In this document: positions 1 to 6,601 of the stretch, one piece after another
Layout: each line of letters starts with the position of its first letter
How positions within the stretch are numbered: position 1 is the stretch's first letter
Source of the DNA: Methylococcales bacterium
Lineage (GTDB): Bacteria; Pseudomonadota; Gammaproteobacteria; Methylococcales; Methylomonadaceae
NCBI GenBank assembly: GCA_023134955.1
Contig: JAGLUC010000072.1
Location: forward strand, 1-15,581
Direction of reading: 5' to 3'
Length of the DNA stretch: 15,581 bases
Made by a program: the position numbers and the translations under genes
The notes under the pieces: generated by a model
Databases searched by the model: none
Told to the model about the DNA's origin: nothing
The model's input: only the letters and a program-made list of their open reading frames with translations

Positions 1-2
1 AA

Positions 3-149
3 TGTGCTTTTTACTCGCCATTACAACATGGATGCACTAGTAGTGTTGCATTAGGCAGGATCCGATTGCTATCTTTAGCAAGAGGGGTCGGGGAGATTTA
101 CAAAACCCTCCTCAATCCCCCTTTTTCATCGGGGGAGGTTAAAAGCACA
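3..149. repeat. Gene-free repeat-rich segment bounded by a short inverted repeat
   Basis: TGTGCTTTT at 3-11 is matched in inverse by AAAAGCACA at 141-149. Inside lie a G/C-rich stretch (GAGGGGTCGGGG at about 81-92) and a hairpin-like C-run/G-run (CCCCC near 117-122 against GGGGG at 131-135). No credible coding frame is present in 1-192. It could be a degenerate MITE or a REP-type palindrome. The window begins too close to the left arm to look for a target duplication. The right arm lies about 45 bp beyond the 3' end of darP, so the hairpin may also act in ending that transcript. Confidence 0.35.
27..89. repeat. Dispersed ~60-bp repeat, copy 1
   Basis: From CATGGATGCAC to GAGGGGTC this segment aligns by eye with 6405-6465, and its first part aligns more weakly with 7271-7317. 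The best-conserved part reads TAGTGTTGC(A/T)TTA(G/A)GCAG, followed by GATTG and TCTTT. All three copies are intergenic. They are diverged (about 8 differences in the best 36 bases), so this is an old dispersed repeat or a coincidence of low-complexity sequence. A genome-wide copy count would decide. Confidence 0.4.
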
Positions 150-192
150 ATACTTTTACAGTCCTTTAGTTTTGCTTGCTAAGCAAATACCT

Positions 193-759
193 TCAATCTG
201 AAACCAACTCTTTTAAATACTTATAAAGAAGTCGCGCATTTTTAGGTGGTTTTTCGGCCTTGGCTTCTTTTTGAGCATTACGCTGTAATTGTCTTAATTG
301 TTGAGCATCTGCATTCGGGTATTGATTCAATAATTCTGTCAAAATATCATTTCCTGCATTGGCTATTAAGCGATCTCGCCATTCTTCAGCTTGGTGATGC
401 TCCCTGACACCATGGGCATTTTTAGTTTTGATGCGCCCCAAATTTTCAAAGACTTTATCTAAATCAATATCTCTCAATTTGGCGGTAATAAATTTTAATT
501 GACGCTTTCTTGCTGGCTTAGTCCCTGGCATTTTTTTAGCATCTATAATTGATTTTTCAAGTTCCCCAGGCATTTTCATTGTGGTTAATTGAGGCTCGGT
601 CAACTGCGTTAATTCTTCTGCTAATTTAGCTATTTCCGCAATATCTCTTTTAATTTGGCTTTTATTAGGGCGAATTGCATAATATTCGATTAAATCTCCA
701 TTTTCATCATACTCTGGCTGTTCATCGCCACCGTATGCAACCTCATTATTATCTCTCAT
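193..759 (-). CDS. darP: Ribosome maturation factor DarP (YjgA, DUF615 family)
   Basis: This is a 188-residue, highly charged helical protein that matches E. coli YjgA/DarP across its length. Shared landmarks are the KSQIKRD block near the N-terminus, RKRQLKFI in the middle, the WRDRLI helix, the QLRQL..RNAQKE segment and the C-terminal KPPKNAR..YKYLKEL. In E. coli, DarP associates with 50S ribosomal precursors and helps mature the peptidyl-transferase centre, so the protein is cytoplasmic. ATG at 759 is chosen as start. A TTG codon directly upstream would give one extra residue but lies inside the preceding gene. That gene's TGA shares one base with this ATG (TGATG), which suggests translational coupling. 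The usual pmbA/tldE neighbour is not seen. Confidence 0.93.
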   Translation of the reverse strand: MRDNNEVAYGGDEQPEYDENGDLIEYYAIRPNKSQIKRDIAEIAKLAEELTQLTEPQLTTMKMPGELEKSIIDAKKMPGTKPARKRQLKFITAKLRDIDLDKVFENLGRIKTKNAHGVREHHQAEEWRDRLIANAGNDILTELLNQYPNADAQQLRQLQRNAQKEAKAEKPPKNARLLYKYLKELVSD

Positions 760-944
760 CAAACCACCGCTATTAAAAAAATCACAAACATCACAACCAG
801 ACCTACCGGAACAAGCACAGACATCCAGTCAGAGTCAGCATTATGGCTTGCTTTCATTGAAGACTTAATACCAGGACTCATCCAAAAAATAACGCCCAAA
901 ACCATAACGCCCAGCAAAAGATTTTCCCAAAGTGAAAATTCCAT
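759..944 (-). CDS. Small two-helix inner-membrane protein of unknown function
   Basis: A 61-residue protein that I do not recognise. It has two hydrophobic segments, roughly residues 5-23 (LWENLLLGVMVLGVIFWMS) and 40-61. They are joined by a short polar loop containing KSSMKASHNADSD. The second helix runs to the very C-terminus, so a hairpin topology in the inner membrane is likely. A purine-rich GGTAGG lies about 8 bases before the ATG. The stop overlaps the darP start by one base, and the DNA glycosylase gene ends 58 bp upstream on the same strand, so all three may be co-transcribed. The tight coupling argues that the frame is real. Function is unknown, and a link to ribosome maturation would be speculation. 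Confidence 0.7.
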   Translation of the reverse strand: MEFSLWENLLLGVMVLGVIFWMSPGIKSSMKASHNADSDWMSVLVPVGLVVMFVIFLIAVV

Positions 945-1002
945 TATTTACCTACCTATTTAATATATGATTGCAATTATACGCCTCACACTCAAAAATC
1001 CA

Positions 1003-1518
1003 TTATAAAACGCAATCGTCTTTTAATTCTTTTTTCCATATTGCTATTTTTTGATCTACTGTCATAGCAGCATGAGCTGGACTGGTAGAAGGTAAGCGTT
1101 TATATTGCAAATAAGCAAATTGGCTTTCAATCTGTGGCAAAATAAATTTTAGATAAATGCTCTCCGCTTTAGCCCCATTAAAAATGACTTTTTTCACCTG
1201 TTTATGTGCCCTAAAGAATGACTGAAAATCATTGCTTTCTATCGAATCCATATTGATGGCAGAATCCAGACTGCCTTGTCTATAACACTGTTTCAAGACA
1301 TCCCAGACCGCAATGTCATGTCCAATAAGCAATTTTTTTCGCTGATTATAATCAGCACTACCATCATTAAAAATAGTCCTCATCATAGGCCAAAAAGCAT
1401 TTCGCTTATGTGCATAATATTCTTGTTCTAGCAAAGAAGCTTCACTGGGCATCGAGCCTAAAATTAATATTTTGGCATTTTTATCTGCAATAGGTGGAAA
1501 ACCGTTAATTTTCTTCAT
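1003..1518 (-). CDS. DNA-deoxyinosine glycosylase (UDG superfamily, family 6 / Mug-like)
   Basis: A 171-residue protein that should excise hypoxanthine, and perhaps uracil, from deaminated DNA as the first step of base-excision repair. Motif 1 is GSMPS at residues 21-25, followed by YYAHKRNAFW at 34-43. By analogy with characterised family 6 hypoxanthine-DNA glycosylases, N40 is the likely catalytic residue. Motif 2 is LPSTSPAHA at 142-150, the DNA-intercalating loop. Length matches the family. ATG at 1518 gives MKKINGFPPI, a typical N-terminus for this group. The gene diverges from rdgC across 72 bp, which must hold both promoters. Family membership is firm, but exact base specificity is inferred. 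Confidence 0.87.
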   Translation of the reverse strand: MKKINGFPPIADKNAKILILGSMPSEASLLEQEYYAHKRNAFWPMMRTIFNDGSADYNQRKKLLIGHDIAVWDVLKQCYRQGSLDSAINMDSIESNDFQSFFRAHKQVKKVIFNGAKAESIYLKFILPQIESQFAYLQYKRLPSTSPAHAAMTVDQKIAIWKKELKDDCVL

Positions 1519-1590
1519 ATTAAAAATAAGCTCTAAGTTAGCCTTAAATTTGAGATAATGCGTTCTTTTTTATGACAGACAAATATTACC

Positions 1591-2502
1591 ATGTGGTTTA
1601 AAAATCTTGCGCTTTACCGTTTGACCGAATCCTTTACTTTAACCGCTGGCGAGCTTGAAGAAAAGCTGGATGATAAACGATTTACACCTTGTGGCAAACA
1701 AGATGAATTTAGTCTTGGCTGGACTTCACCTGTTGGCAGCACCTCGGAGCAATTAGTCCATGCATCTAATGGCTTCATGATGCTCTGTCTCAAAAAAGAA
1801 GAAAAAGTTATTCCTGCTGCTGTGATTAATGAAATGTTACAGGAAAAAATTGCTGAAAAAGAACAACATGAAGCACGTAAACTTTCTAAAAAAGAACGTA
1901 CAGCACTCAAAGATGAATTAATCTTTGAGTTGTTGCCTCGTGCTTTTTCTTTTTCTAAAAAAACCTTTGCTTATATAGACCCAAAAGGCGGTTGGCTTAT
2001 TGTTGATGCAGCTTCTGCAAAAAAAGCCGAAGATTTGTTAAGTCACTTGCGTAAATGTCTTGGTTCTTTGCCTGTAGTACCAATTAATTCTATTGATAAG
2101 CCTATTGCAATAATGACGCAATGGTTACAGGATAATAGCTCTATCCCTAAAGATTTAGTGATTGAAGATGAATGCGAACTTCGCTCACCCGAAGATGAAG
2201 GTGCGATTATTCGTTGTAAACGCCATAATTTATCACTTCCAGAAATTACCAATCATTTAGATAATGGTAAACAGGTCATAAAGCTTGCGCTTAATTGGAC
2301 TGATCGAATGTCTTTTATTATTGATGAAAACCTGACCATTAAACGACTTAAGTTTCTTGATTTAATTCAAGATCAAGTGTCTGATATTGAAGCAGAAGAC
2401 GAAATTGCTCAATTTGATGTAAACTTCTCTATTATGTCATTAGAACTGGCTAATTTTTTACCTCGTTTGCTAGAGATTTTTGGCGGAGAAAACAAGGTCT
2501 AA
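1591..2502 (+). CDS. rdgC: Recombination-associated protein RdgC
   Basis: A 303-residue protein, the same size as E. coli RdgC (303), and similar along its whole length. Recognisable blocks are MWFKNLALYRL at the start, FTPCG at 31-35, RKLSKKER..LKDE at about 96-109, LLPRAFSFS, the VDAASAKKAEDLLSHLRK segment and LGSLPVVP, EITNHLDNGK, RLKFLDL, and a GGE near the C-terminus. RdgC forms a ring-shaped dimer that coats double-stranded DNA and restrains RecA, limiting recombination at stalled forks. The MITE begins 18 bp after the stop, so that element, with its palindromes, is the likely transcript end. No strong Shine-Dalgarno sequence is visible before the ATG. Confidence 0.96.
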   Translation: MWFKNLALYRLTESFTLTAGELEEKLDDKRFTPCGKQDEFSLGWTSPVGSTSEQLVHASNGFMMLCLKKEEKVIPAAVINEMLQEKIAEKEQHEARKLSKKERTALKDELIFELLPRAFSFSKKTFAYIDPKGGWLIVDAASAKKAEDLLSHLRKCLGSLPVVPINSIDKPIAIMTQWLQDNSSIPKDLVIEDECELRSPEDEGAIIRCKRHNLSLPEITNHLDNGKQVIKLALNWTDRMSFIIDENLTIKRLKFLDLIQDQVSDIEAEDEIAQFDVNFSIMSLELANFLPRLLEIFGGENKV

Positions 2503-2520
2503 AAACCTAATATTATTAAT

Positions 2521-2682
2521 CGTTCCAAAAGTTTTCGCAGTAATGAAAAAGTAGCCCGTATGAAGTTTACGCAATACGGGGAACCGATGACTCGAATACC
2601 CAGTATTACACTTTGTTTCATACGAGCTACAATATTTTTTAATAAAAGAGTGTCAAAACACCCTGCCAGAACTTTTGGGACG
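2521..2682 (+). mobile_element. 162-bp MITE-like element with nested inverted repeats, copy 1
   Basis: The ends are imperfect terminal inverted repeats of about 20 bp: CGTTCCAAAAGTTTTCGCAG at 2521-2540 against CTGCCAGAACTTTTGGGACG at 2663-2682. Nested inside are GTAGCCCGTATGAA (2551-2564) and its near-inverse TTCATACGAGCTAC (2617-2630). The left core arm also forms a small hairpin (CCCGTAT/ATACGGG). A second 162-bp copy lies at 7346-7507 in the opposite orientation, about 85-90% identical by eye. The flanks read ATTAAT on both sides; because that word is palindromic it could be a target duplication or part of the repeat. There is no coding capacity, so any movement would need a transposase in trans. 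Copy 1 supplies the sequence directly upstream of the L,D-transpeptidase gene. Confidence 0.85.
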
Positions 2683-2687
2683 ATTAA

Positions 2688-2693
2688 TATAAT
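2688..2693 (+). promoter_or_regulatory. Candidate -10 box at the edge of the MITE
   Basis: TATAAT, a perfect -10 hexamer, starts 6 bp outside the MITE end and lies 25 bp before the transpeptidase ATG. The best upstream partner is CTGCCA at 2663-2668, inside the element's terminal repeat, with an over-long 19-bp spacer. The element may therefore contribute half of a promoter. The surrounding sequence is very AT-rich, so chance is a serious alternative. Confidence 0.3.
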
Positions 2694-2718
2694 AACTTAT
2701 ATAAAAAACAATAGCTCA

Positions 2719-3660
2719 ATGCTTATCAGATCAATCGCTTGTTTAATTTTATTTACATGCAATACTGTCATTGCTGGTGGATTTTCTTATCCTGAAAATC
2801 CCAATGATAGGTTGATTGGAAAAAAACCTGATCAACATCACTATATCTTTGCCAAACACAAAGAAACATTACTGGATATTGCTAGAAATTTTGATATAGG
2901 GCAAATTGAAATTTTACTGGCTAATCCTACTGTTGACAGGTGGCTACCTGGTAGAAATACCCAGGTTAAAATTCCCAATAGTCGCCTGTTACCCGACACA
3001 CCTCATGAAGGTATTGTGCTTAATTTAGCTGAGTTCCGGCTTTATTATTATCCTGAGAAAATTGAAGGTCAGGGTAGGCAAGTCATTACTCATCCTATTA
3101 GTATAGGACGTGTTGACTGGGAAACACCATTAGGGAAAACCCAAATTATTGCTAAAAAGAAGGATCCTACCTGGACACCTCCTGAATCCATCAGAAAAGA
3201 ACATGAGGCTAAAGGAGATATTTTGCCTGCTGTTTTTCCTGCGGGATCAGATAATCCCTTAGGGCTTTTTGCGCTTAGGTTAGGTGTTCCAGGCTATTTA
3301 ATTCACGGCACTAACAAACCTTTTGGTGTCGGCATGCAAGTAAGTCATGGTTGTATTCGTATGTATCCAGAGGATATTGAAAAGATATTTCCTAATGTGA
3401 CGGTAGGCACCCCTGTCTACATTGTCAATCAGCCTATTAAGGTTGGCTGGTCTGAAAATATTTTATATGTAGAAGTATATCAGGGCTTAAAAGACAATAA
3501 ATTAAGCTATGAAGAAAAACTAGACATTGCGCTAGCATTAATTGAACAGGCTAATAATTATCAAATGCCTGTCATAGATGGTCAAGCTTTAAAGCTTGCC
3601 ATAGTACAAAGTGATGGTGTCCCTGTCCCTGTTTATAGAACTAACATTTATTACCATTAA
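2719..3660 (+). CDS. Periplasmic L,D-transpeptidase, ErfK/YbiS/YcfS type
   Basis: The protein has 313 residues from ATG 2719. Residues 1-19 form a signal peptide (MLIRSIACLILFTCNTVIA). A LysM-like segment follows at about 41-86. The YkuD catalytic domain spans about 97-235, with IHGT at 195-198 and the nucleophile motif SHGCIR at 209-214 (C212). A C-terminal extension of about 80 residues follows. The phrases LPDTPHEGIVLN, RLYYYP, PTWTPP, PAGPDNP-like PAGSDNP and IHGTN match the E. coli ErfK/YbiS/YcfS/YnhG group, whose members attach Braun lipoprotein to diaminopimelate or form 3-3 crosslinks. The frame is open back to 2560, but those 53 codons come from the MITE and precede a clean signal peptide, so 2719 is preferred. 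A lysine-ended lipoprotein gene, the likely substrate, lies convergently 82 bp away. Confidence 0.92.
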   Translation: MLIRSIACLILFTCNTVIAGGFSYPENPNDRLIGKKPDQHHYIFAKHKETLLDIARNFDIGQIEILLANPTVDRWLPGRNTQVKIPNSRLLPDTPHEGIVLNLAEFRLYYYPEKIEGQGRQVITHPISIGRVDWETPLGKTQIIAKKKDPTWTPPESIRKEHEAKGDILPAVFPAGSDNPLGLFALRLGVPGYLIHGTNKPFGVGMQVSHGCIRMYPEDIEKIFPNVTVGTPVYIVNQPIKVGWSENILYVEVYQGLKDNKLSYEEKLDIALALIEQANNYQMPVIDGQALKLAIVQSDGVPVPVYRTNIYYH

Positions 3661-3670
3661 AATAGGCAAT

Positions 3671-3726
3671 AAAAACCCCGTGCTTTAAACAAACTCTTTA
3701 GTCAGTCTTAAAGCAACTGGGATTTT
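3671..3726. terminator. Bidirectional terminator between convergent transpeptidase and lipoprotein genes
   Basis: AAAACCCCGTGCTTTAA at the left and TTAAAGCAACTGGGATTTT at the right form a long imperfect stem with TGCTTTAA/TTAAAGCA perfectly paired. Read on the minus strand, the stem is followed by GGGGTTTTTATT, a good T-tract for ending the lipoprotein message. On the plus strand it runs into GATTTTAAATTT, a weaker tract that could serve the transpeptidase gene. Confidence 0.65.
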
Positions 3727-3742
3727 AAATTTAGATGATAAG

Positions 3743-4006
3743 TTATTTCATCATTGATTTTTTAAACATACGGTCAAGTTTGCTGTTGGTATCTTGAGCA
3801 ATCTGTGCCGCACGCCTTGCCTCTTCTTTAGCTGAAGCTGCGTCTGCTGCTGCAGATGCTGCAGATGCTTTAGCCGAAGCTGCATCTGCAGATGCTTGTG
3901 ATATTTGAGAGTTTAAATCATCAATTTGAGACTGTAAGCCAGAACTTGCACAACCTGTTGCCATACCCGCTGCAAGAATAATTGCTGCAATTTTTACTGA
4001 TTTCAT
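3743..4006 (-). CDS. Murein-lipoprotein-like outer membrane lipoprotein (OprI/Lpp family)
   Basis: This is an 87-residue precursor. Residues 1-18 are a lipoprotein signal peptide ending in the lipobox MATG|C, with C19 acylated. Residue +2 is Ala rather than Asp, which favours outer-membrane sorting. The mature 69 residues are a helical coiled coil. A polar QSQIDDLNSQISQ start is followed by an alanine zipper (about 38-70: ASADAASAKASAASAAADAA and onward). The tail KLDRMFKKSMMK ends in lysine K87, closely resembling Pseudomonas OprI (RMLEKASRK) and the Lpp C-terminus. In Lpp the terminal lysine is linked to peptidoglycan by YbiS-type L,D-transpeptidases, and one lies next door. AAGGA sits 6 bp before the ATG. 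Family assignment is by architecture and tail, since coiled coils align poorly. Confidence 0.85.
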   Translation of the reverse strand: MKSVKIAAIILAAGMATGCASSGLQSQIDDLNSQISQASADAASAKASAASAAADAASAKEEARRAAQIAQDTNSKLDRMFKKSMMK

Positions 4007-4045
4007 TTTTTTTCCTTATCTAATCAAAACTAATATTCAAAAATA

Positions 4046-4051
4046 AGTATA
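4046..4051 (-). promoter_or_regulatory. Candidate -10 box of the lipoprotein gene
   Basis: On the minus strand TATACT (complement of 4046-4051) lies 40 bp before the lipoprotein ATG at 4006, a reasonable leader length. A poor -35 match (AAGGCA, 17 bp upstream) lowers confidence. Lpp-type genes are usually strongly transcribed, so a good promoter is expected in this 90-bp gap. Confidence 0.35.
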
Positions 4052-4096
4052 GACTGTCCTACTTATTCTGCCTTTTTTTATATGATCATTCCAGCT

Positions 4097-4651
4097 TTAT
4101 TTTATTTCTACTCGTATTCCTTTACTAATCCATGGTGCCAGGTTATCAATTTGCTCATTAGTTAAAGCAATACATCCATGAGTCCAGTTTAACAATTTAT
4201 GAATGGCTTCATCTGCTGCACCTAAGCCATGAATCCCAATATTCCCTCCCATCATGGTATTTTGCAAAGGAAGTTGATCTTTTCTATGCGCATCCACAAT
4301 TTTAAGGTATTGCTCATTTTTTAACAGGCCTTTTTGCAGTGCAATATCGGCATGGCTAATTAATGGATAATCTAAGCCATAAAACCGTCGATATATACTC
4401 TCCTCATTAACCCAGGTGATTTTATACGTCCCTATCGGTGTCACATCATCACCTTCTCGTAGCTTAATACCCGCACCATTACGCCCTATTGCAATATTTT
4501 TCATCACAACGAGTGTCTTATCACCCTTTTTGATCTCAAGATTTAACTTTGTTGTGTCAATGAGTAGCCATATCTCTTCATTTGCAAATATTGGTAGTGA
4601 AAAAACTATATTGATTAGCAATATAAAAAAAAATAGCTCCAATTGCCTCAT
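4097..4651 (-). CDS. Small periplasmic YkuD-domain protein, YafK/DpaA-like
   Basis: A 184-residue protein. Residues 1-23 form a signal peptide (hydrophobic FFFILLINIVFSLPIFA, cleavage near NEE). The rest is a single YkuD domain without LysM. Active-site landmarks are TPIGTYKI at 71-78, GIHGLG at 139-144 (H141) and WTHGCIALTN at 156-165 (C160). The arginine that normally follows the catalytic GC[IV] is alanine here. The GC-x-A-[LM]-TN pattern instead resembles E. coli YafK (DpaA), which cleaves Lpp from peptidoglycan. It may therefore be an L,D-transpeptidase or a Lpp-releasing amidase. It lies 90 bp upstream of the lipoprotein gene on the same strand and diverges from pgm across 71 bp. The domain is certain; the reaction is inferred. 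Confidence 0.87.
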   Translation of the reverse strand: MRQLELFFFILLINIVFSLPIFANEEIWLLIDTTKLNLEIKKGDKTLVVMKNIAIGRNGAGIKLREGDDVTPIGTYKITWVNEESIYRRFYGLDYPLISHADIALQKGLLKNEQYLKIVDAHRKDQLPLQNTMMGGNIGIHGLGAADEAIHKLLNWTHGCIALTNEQIDNLAPWISKGIRVEIK

Positions 4652-4722
4652 AAAAACCTACAAATAAATAATGTTTTAGTGTATTTTAAGCAGACACTCC
4701 TATCTTTGCAGTAAGTCACAAA

Positions 4723-6357
4723 ATGAAAATAGAAACTAAATCAACCACACCCTACACAGATCAAAAACCTGGCACATCTGGACTAAGAAAAAAAGTTACT
4801 GTTTTTCAACAAGATAACTATTTAGAAAACTTTGTCCAATCCATTTTTAATTCTTTGGATAATTTTCAAGGCAGCTCATTAGTCTTAGGCGGAGATGGTC
4901 GTTATTTTAACCGTTTAGCCATACAAACGATCATAAAAATTGCCGCAGCAAATGGATTTGGTGAGCTTATTATAGGACAAGGCGGGCTATTATCAACCCC
5001 TGCTGCCTCACACATTATTAGAAAAAATCAGGCTTTTGGCGGTATTATTTTATCAGCAAGTCATAACCCAGGTGGTCCTGAGGAAGATTTTGGCATTAAA
5101 TATAACGTCAATAATGGTGGGCCTGCACCTGAAAAGTTTACCGATGCCTTATATGAAAATACCACAACCATTAGCGAGTATAAAATAACTGAAATTGCTG
5201 ATATTGATTTAGACACTATAGGCCAGCAACAAATTGATGAGCTACTGGTTACTATTATTGATCCAGTTGATGATTATGCTGATTTAATGGCAACTATTTT
5301 TGATTTTGAGCTGCTAAAAAATAGTATTTCATCTAATTACATCAGCCTCTGTTTTGATGCTATGCACGCCATTACGGGGCCTTATGCAACACGTATTTTA
5401 GAAGAAATTTTAGGCGCACCTAAAGCCACAGTCATTAATGCTATTCCTTTAGAAGACTTTGGTGGCGGTCACCCCGACCCAAACATGGCACATGCTAAGG
5501 AATTAACTGCCATTATGTTTAGTGATAAAGCCCCCACTTTTGGCGCTGCATCTGATGGAGATGGCGACCGCAATATGGTCATGGGTGATAATATTTTTGT
5601 TACCCCTAGTGATAGTCTTGCCATTATGGCTGCTAATGCTAAATCTATCCCGGCTTATGCTAAAGGCATTGCTGGCGTGGCTAGATCCATGCCTACCAGT
5701 CAAGCCGTTGACCGTGTTGCCAAAAAACTGGGTATTCCTTGTTTTGAAACACCGACAGGGTGGAAATACTTTGGCAATCTATTAGATGATGGTCAAATTA
5801 CTTTATGTGGTGAAGAAAGTTTTGGCTCAGGCTCTAATCACGTCAGAGAAAAAGATGGCTTGTGGGCGGTATTATTTTGGTTAAACCTGATTGCTAAAAA
5901 ACGTCAATCCGTTGCAGAAATTGTATCAGAGCATTGGCAAGCTTTTGGTCGTGATATTTATTGTCGCCATGATTATGAAGCAGTAGATACTGAAATTGCC
6001 GATGCCATTGTAGAACACTTGCGTAGCCAATTACCTAAACTAGCCGGCCAATCATTTGCCGAATATATCGTGAAATATGCCGATGAATTTAGCTATACAG
6101 ACCCTGTAGATGGAAGCGTTAGTAGCAACCAAGGCATTCGTATTGGCTTTGAAAATGGCTCCCGTATTATTTTTCGTTTATCAGGTACTGGGACAGTAGG
6201 TGCAACTCTTAGAATCTATTTAGAAAAATTTGAGGCGGATGTTAGTAAACATAATCAAGACGCTCAAGAATCGTTAGCCTTTTTAATTGAACTGGCAGAA
6301 CAGTTTTGTGAGGTTAAAAAGCGCACAGGTAGAACTGAACCCACTGTAATTACTTAA
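4723..6357 (+). CDS. pgm: Phosphoglucomutase, PGM1 type (alpha-D-glucose 1,6-phosphomutase)
   Basis: The protein has 544 residues and interconverts glucose 1-phosphate and glucose 6-phosphate, feeding glycogen and UDP-glucose synthesis in the cytoplasm. The four-domain alpha-phosphohexomutase plan is complete. KPGTSGLRKKV is at 15-25. The phosphoserine loop is SASHNPGG at 111-118 (S113). The Mg-binding DGDGDR is at 278-283. The sugar loop is CGEESFGSGS at 362-371, and the phosphate-binding RLSGTGTVGA is at 485-494. The sequence is much closer to the animal PGM1 type than to E. coli Pgm, down to the C-terminal RTGR-x-PTVIT. The start gives a PGM1-like N-terminus. No glycogen genes adjoin it, and it faces rdgB tail to tail. 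Confidence 0.95.
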   Translation: MKIETKSTTPYTDQKPGTSGLRKKVTVFQQDNYLENFVQSIFNSLDNFQGSSLVLGGDGRYFNRLAIQTIIKIAAANGFGELIIGQGGLLSTPAASHIIRKNQAFGGIILSASHNPGGPEEDFGIKYNVNNGGPAPEKFTDALYENTTTISEYKITEIADIDLDTIGQQQIDELLVTIIDPVDDYADLMATIFDFELLKNSISSNYISLCFDAMHAITGPYATRILEEILGAPKATVINAIPLEDFGGGHPDPNMAHAKELTAIMFSDKAPTFGAASDGDGDRNMVMGDNIFVTPSDSLAIMAANAKSIPAYAKGIAGVARSMPTSQAVDRVAKKLGIPCFETPTGWKYFGNLLDDGQITLCGEESFGSGSNHVREKDGLWAVLFWLNLIAKKRQSVAEIVSEHWQAFGRDIYCRHDYEAVDTEIADAIVEHLRSQLPKLAGQSFAEYIVKYADEFSYTDPVDGSVSSNQGIRIGFENGSRIIFRLSGTGTVGATLRIYLEKFEADVSKHNQDAQESLAFLIELAEQFCEVKKRTGRTEPTVIT

Positions 6358-6367
6358 TCGTGAGTAG

Positions 6368-6396
6368 AAGGGCTTTTAGATATTATAAAACCCCTT
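6368..6396. terminator. Palindrome after pgm, possible weak terminator
   Basis: AAGGGCTTTTA and TAAAACCCCTT pair over 11 bp with one mismatch and a 7-base loop, starting 11 bp after the pgm stop. No T-tract follows on the plus strand, so this may only stabilise the 3' end or need Rho. Confidence 0.4.
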
Positions 6397-6404
6397 TCGT
6401 AGCA

Positions 6405-6465
6405 CATGGAAGTGCTAGTGTTGCTTTAAGCAGAAACTGATTGTGGTCTTTGACAGAGAGGAGTC
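6405..6465. repeat. Dispersed ~60-bp repeat, copy 2
   Basis: CATGGAAGTGCTAGTGTTGC onward aligns with 27-89 and, more weakly, with 7271-7317. It ends just before the left target duplication of the 125-bp element, so that element inserted at its edge. Confidence 0.4.
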
Positions 6466-6476
6466 TTTTATAAATG

Positions 6477-6601
6477 GTAACTACTCAGCGTATTTGACTT
6501 TGCTCTTAAGCCCTCTCTTGCTCTACTCACCTACATCCGTGTAGGCATCCAGCAAGAGAGGGTTTAAGAGCTGTATCAGTCATTTCATGCTGAGTAGTTA
6601 C
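6477..6601. mobile_element. 125-bp MITE with 8-bp target duplication, IS66-like ends
   Basis: Perfect 13-bp terminal inverted repeats GTAACTACTCAGC (6477-6489) and GCTGAGTAGTTAC (6589-6601) are flanked by an exact 8-bp direct repeat TATAAATG at 6469-6476 and 6602-6609. A second palindrome inside pairs 6503-6522 with 6551-6570 (20 bp, one mismatch), with a CTACA/TGTAG hairpin at the centre. Ends starting GTAA with 8-bp duplications are typical of the IS66 family, so a transposase of that kind may have moved it; that assignment is inferred. The element has no coding capacity. Its insertion point falls within the rdgB stop codon, so its last base completes the present TAG. Confidence 0.88.

Noticed and set aside
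1614..2252. Antisense open frames within rdgC (1614-1910, 2043-2252)
   Set aside because: They are serine-rich shadows of a well-supported gene, with no recognisable domain.
2560..2718. Start of the L,D-transpeptidase at the upstream ATG 2560
   Set aside because: These codons lie mostly inside the MITE, and a clean signal peptide begins at 2719.
3820..3900. Tandem repeat or CRISPR-like unit in the GCTGC-rich tract
   Set aside because: It is the coding sequence of the alanine zipper in the lipoprotein, with no spacers.
5503..5785. Open frames overlapping pgm on both strands
   Set aside because: They fall inside the conserved Mg-binding region of pgm and have shadow-like composition.
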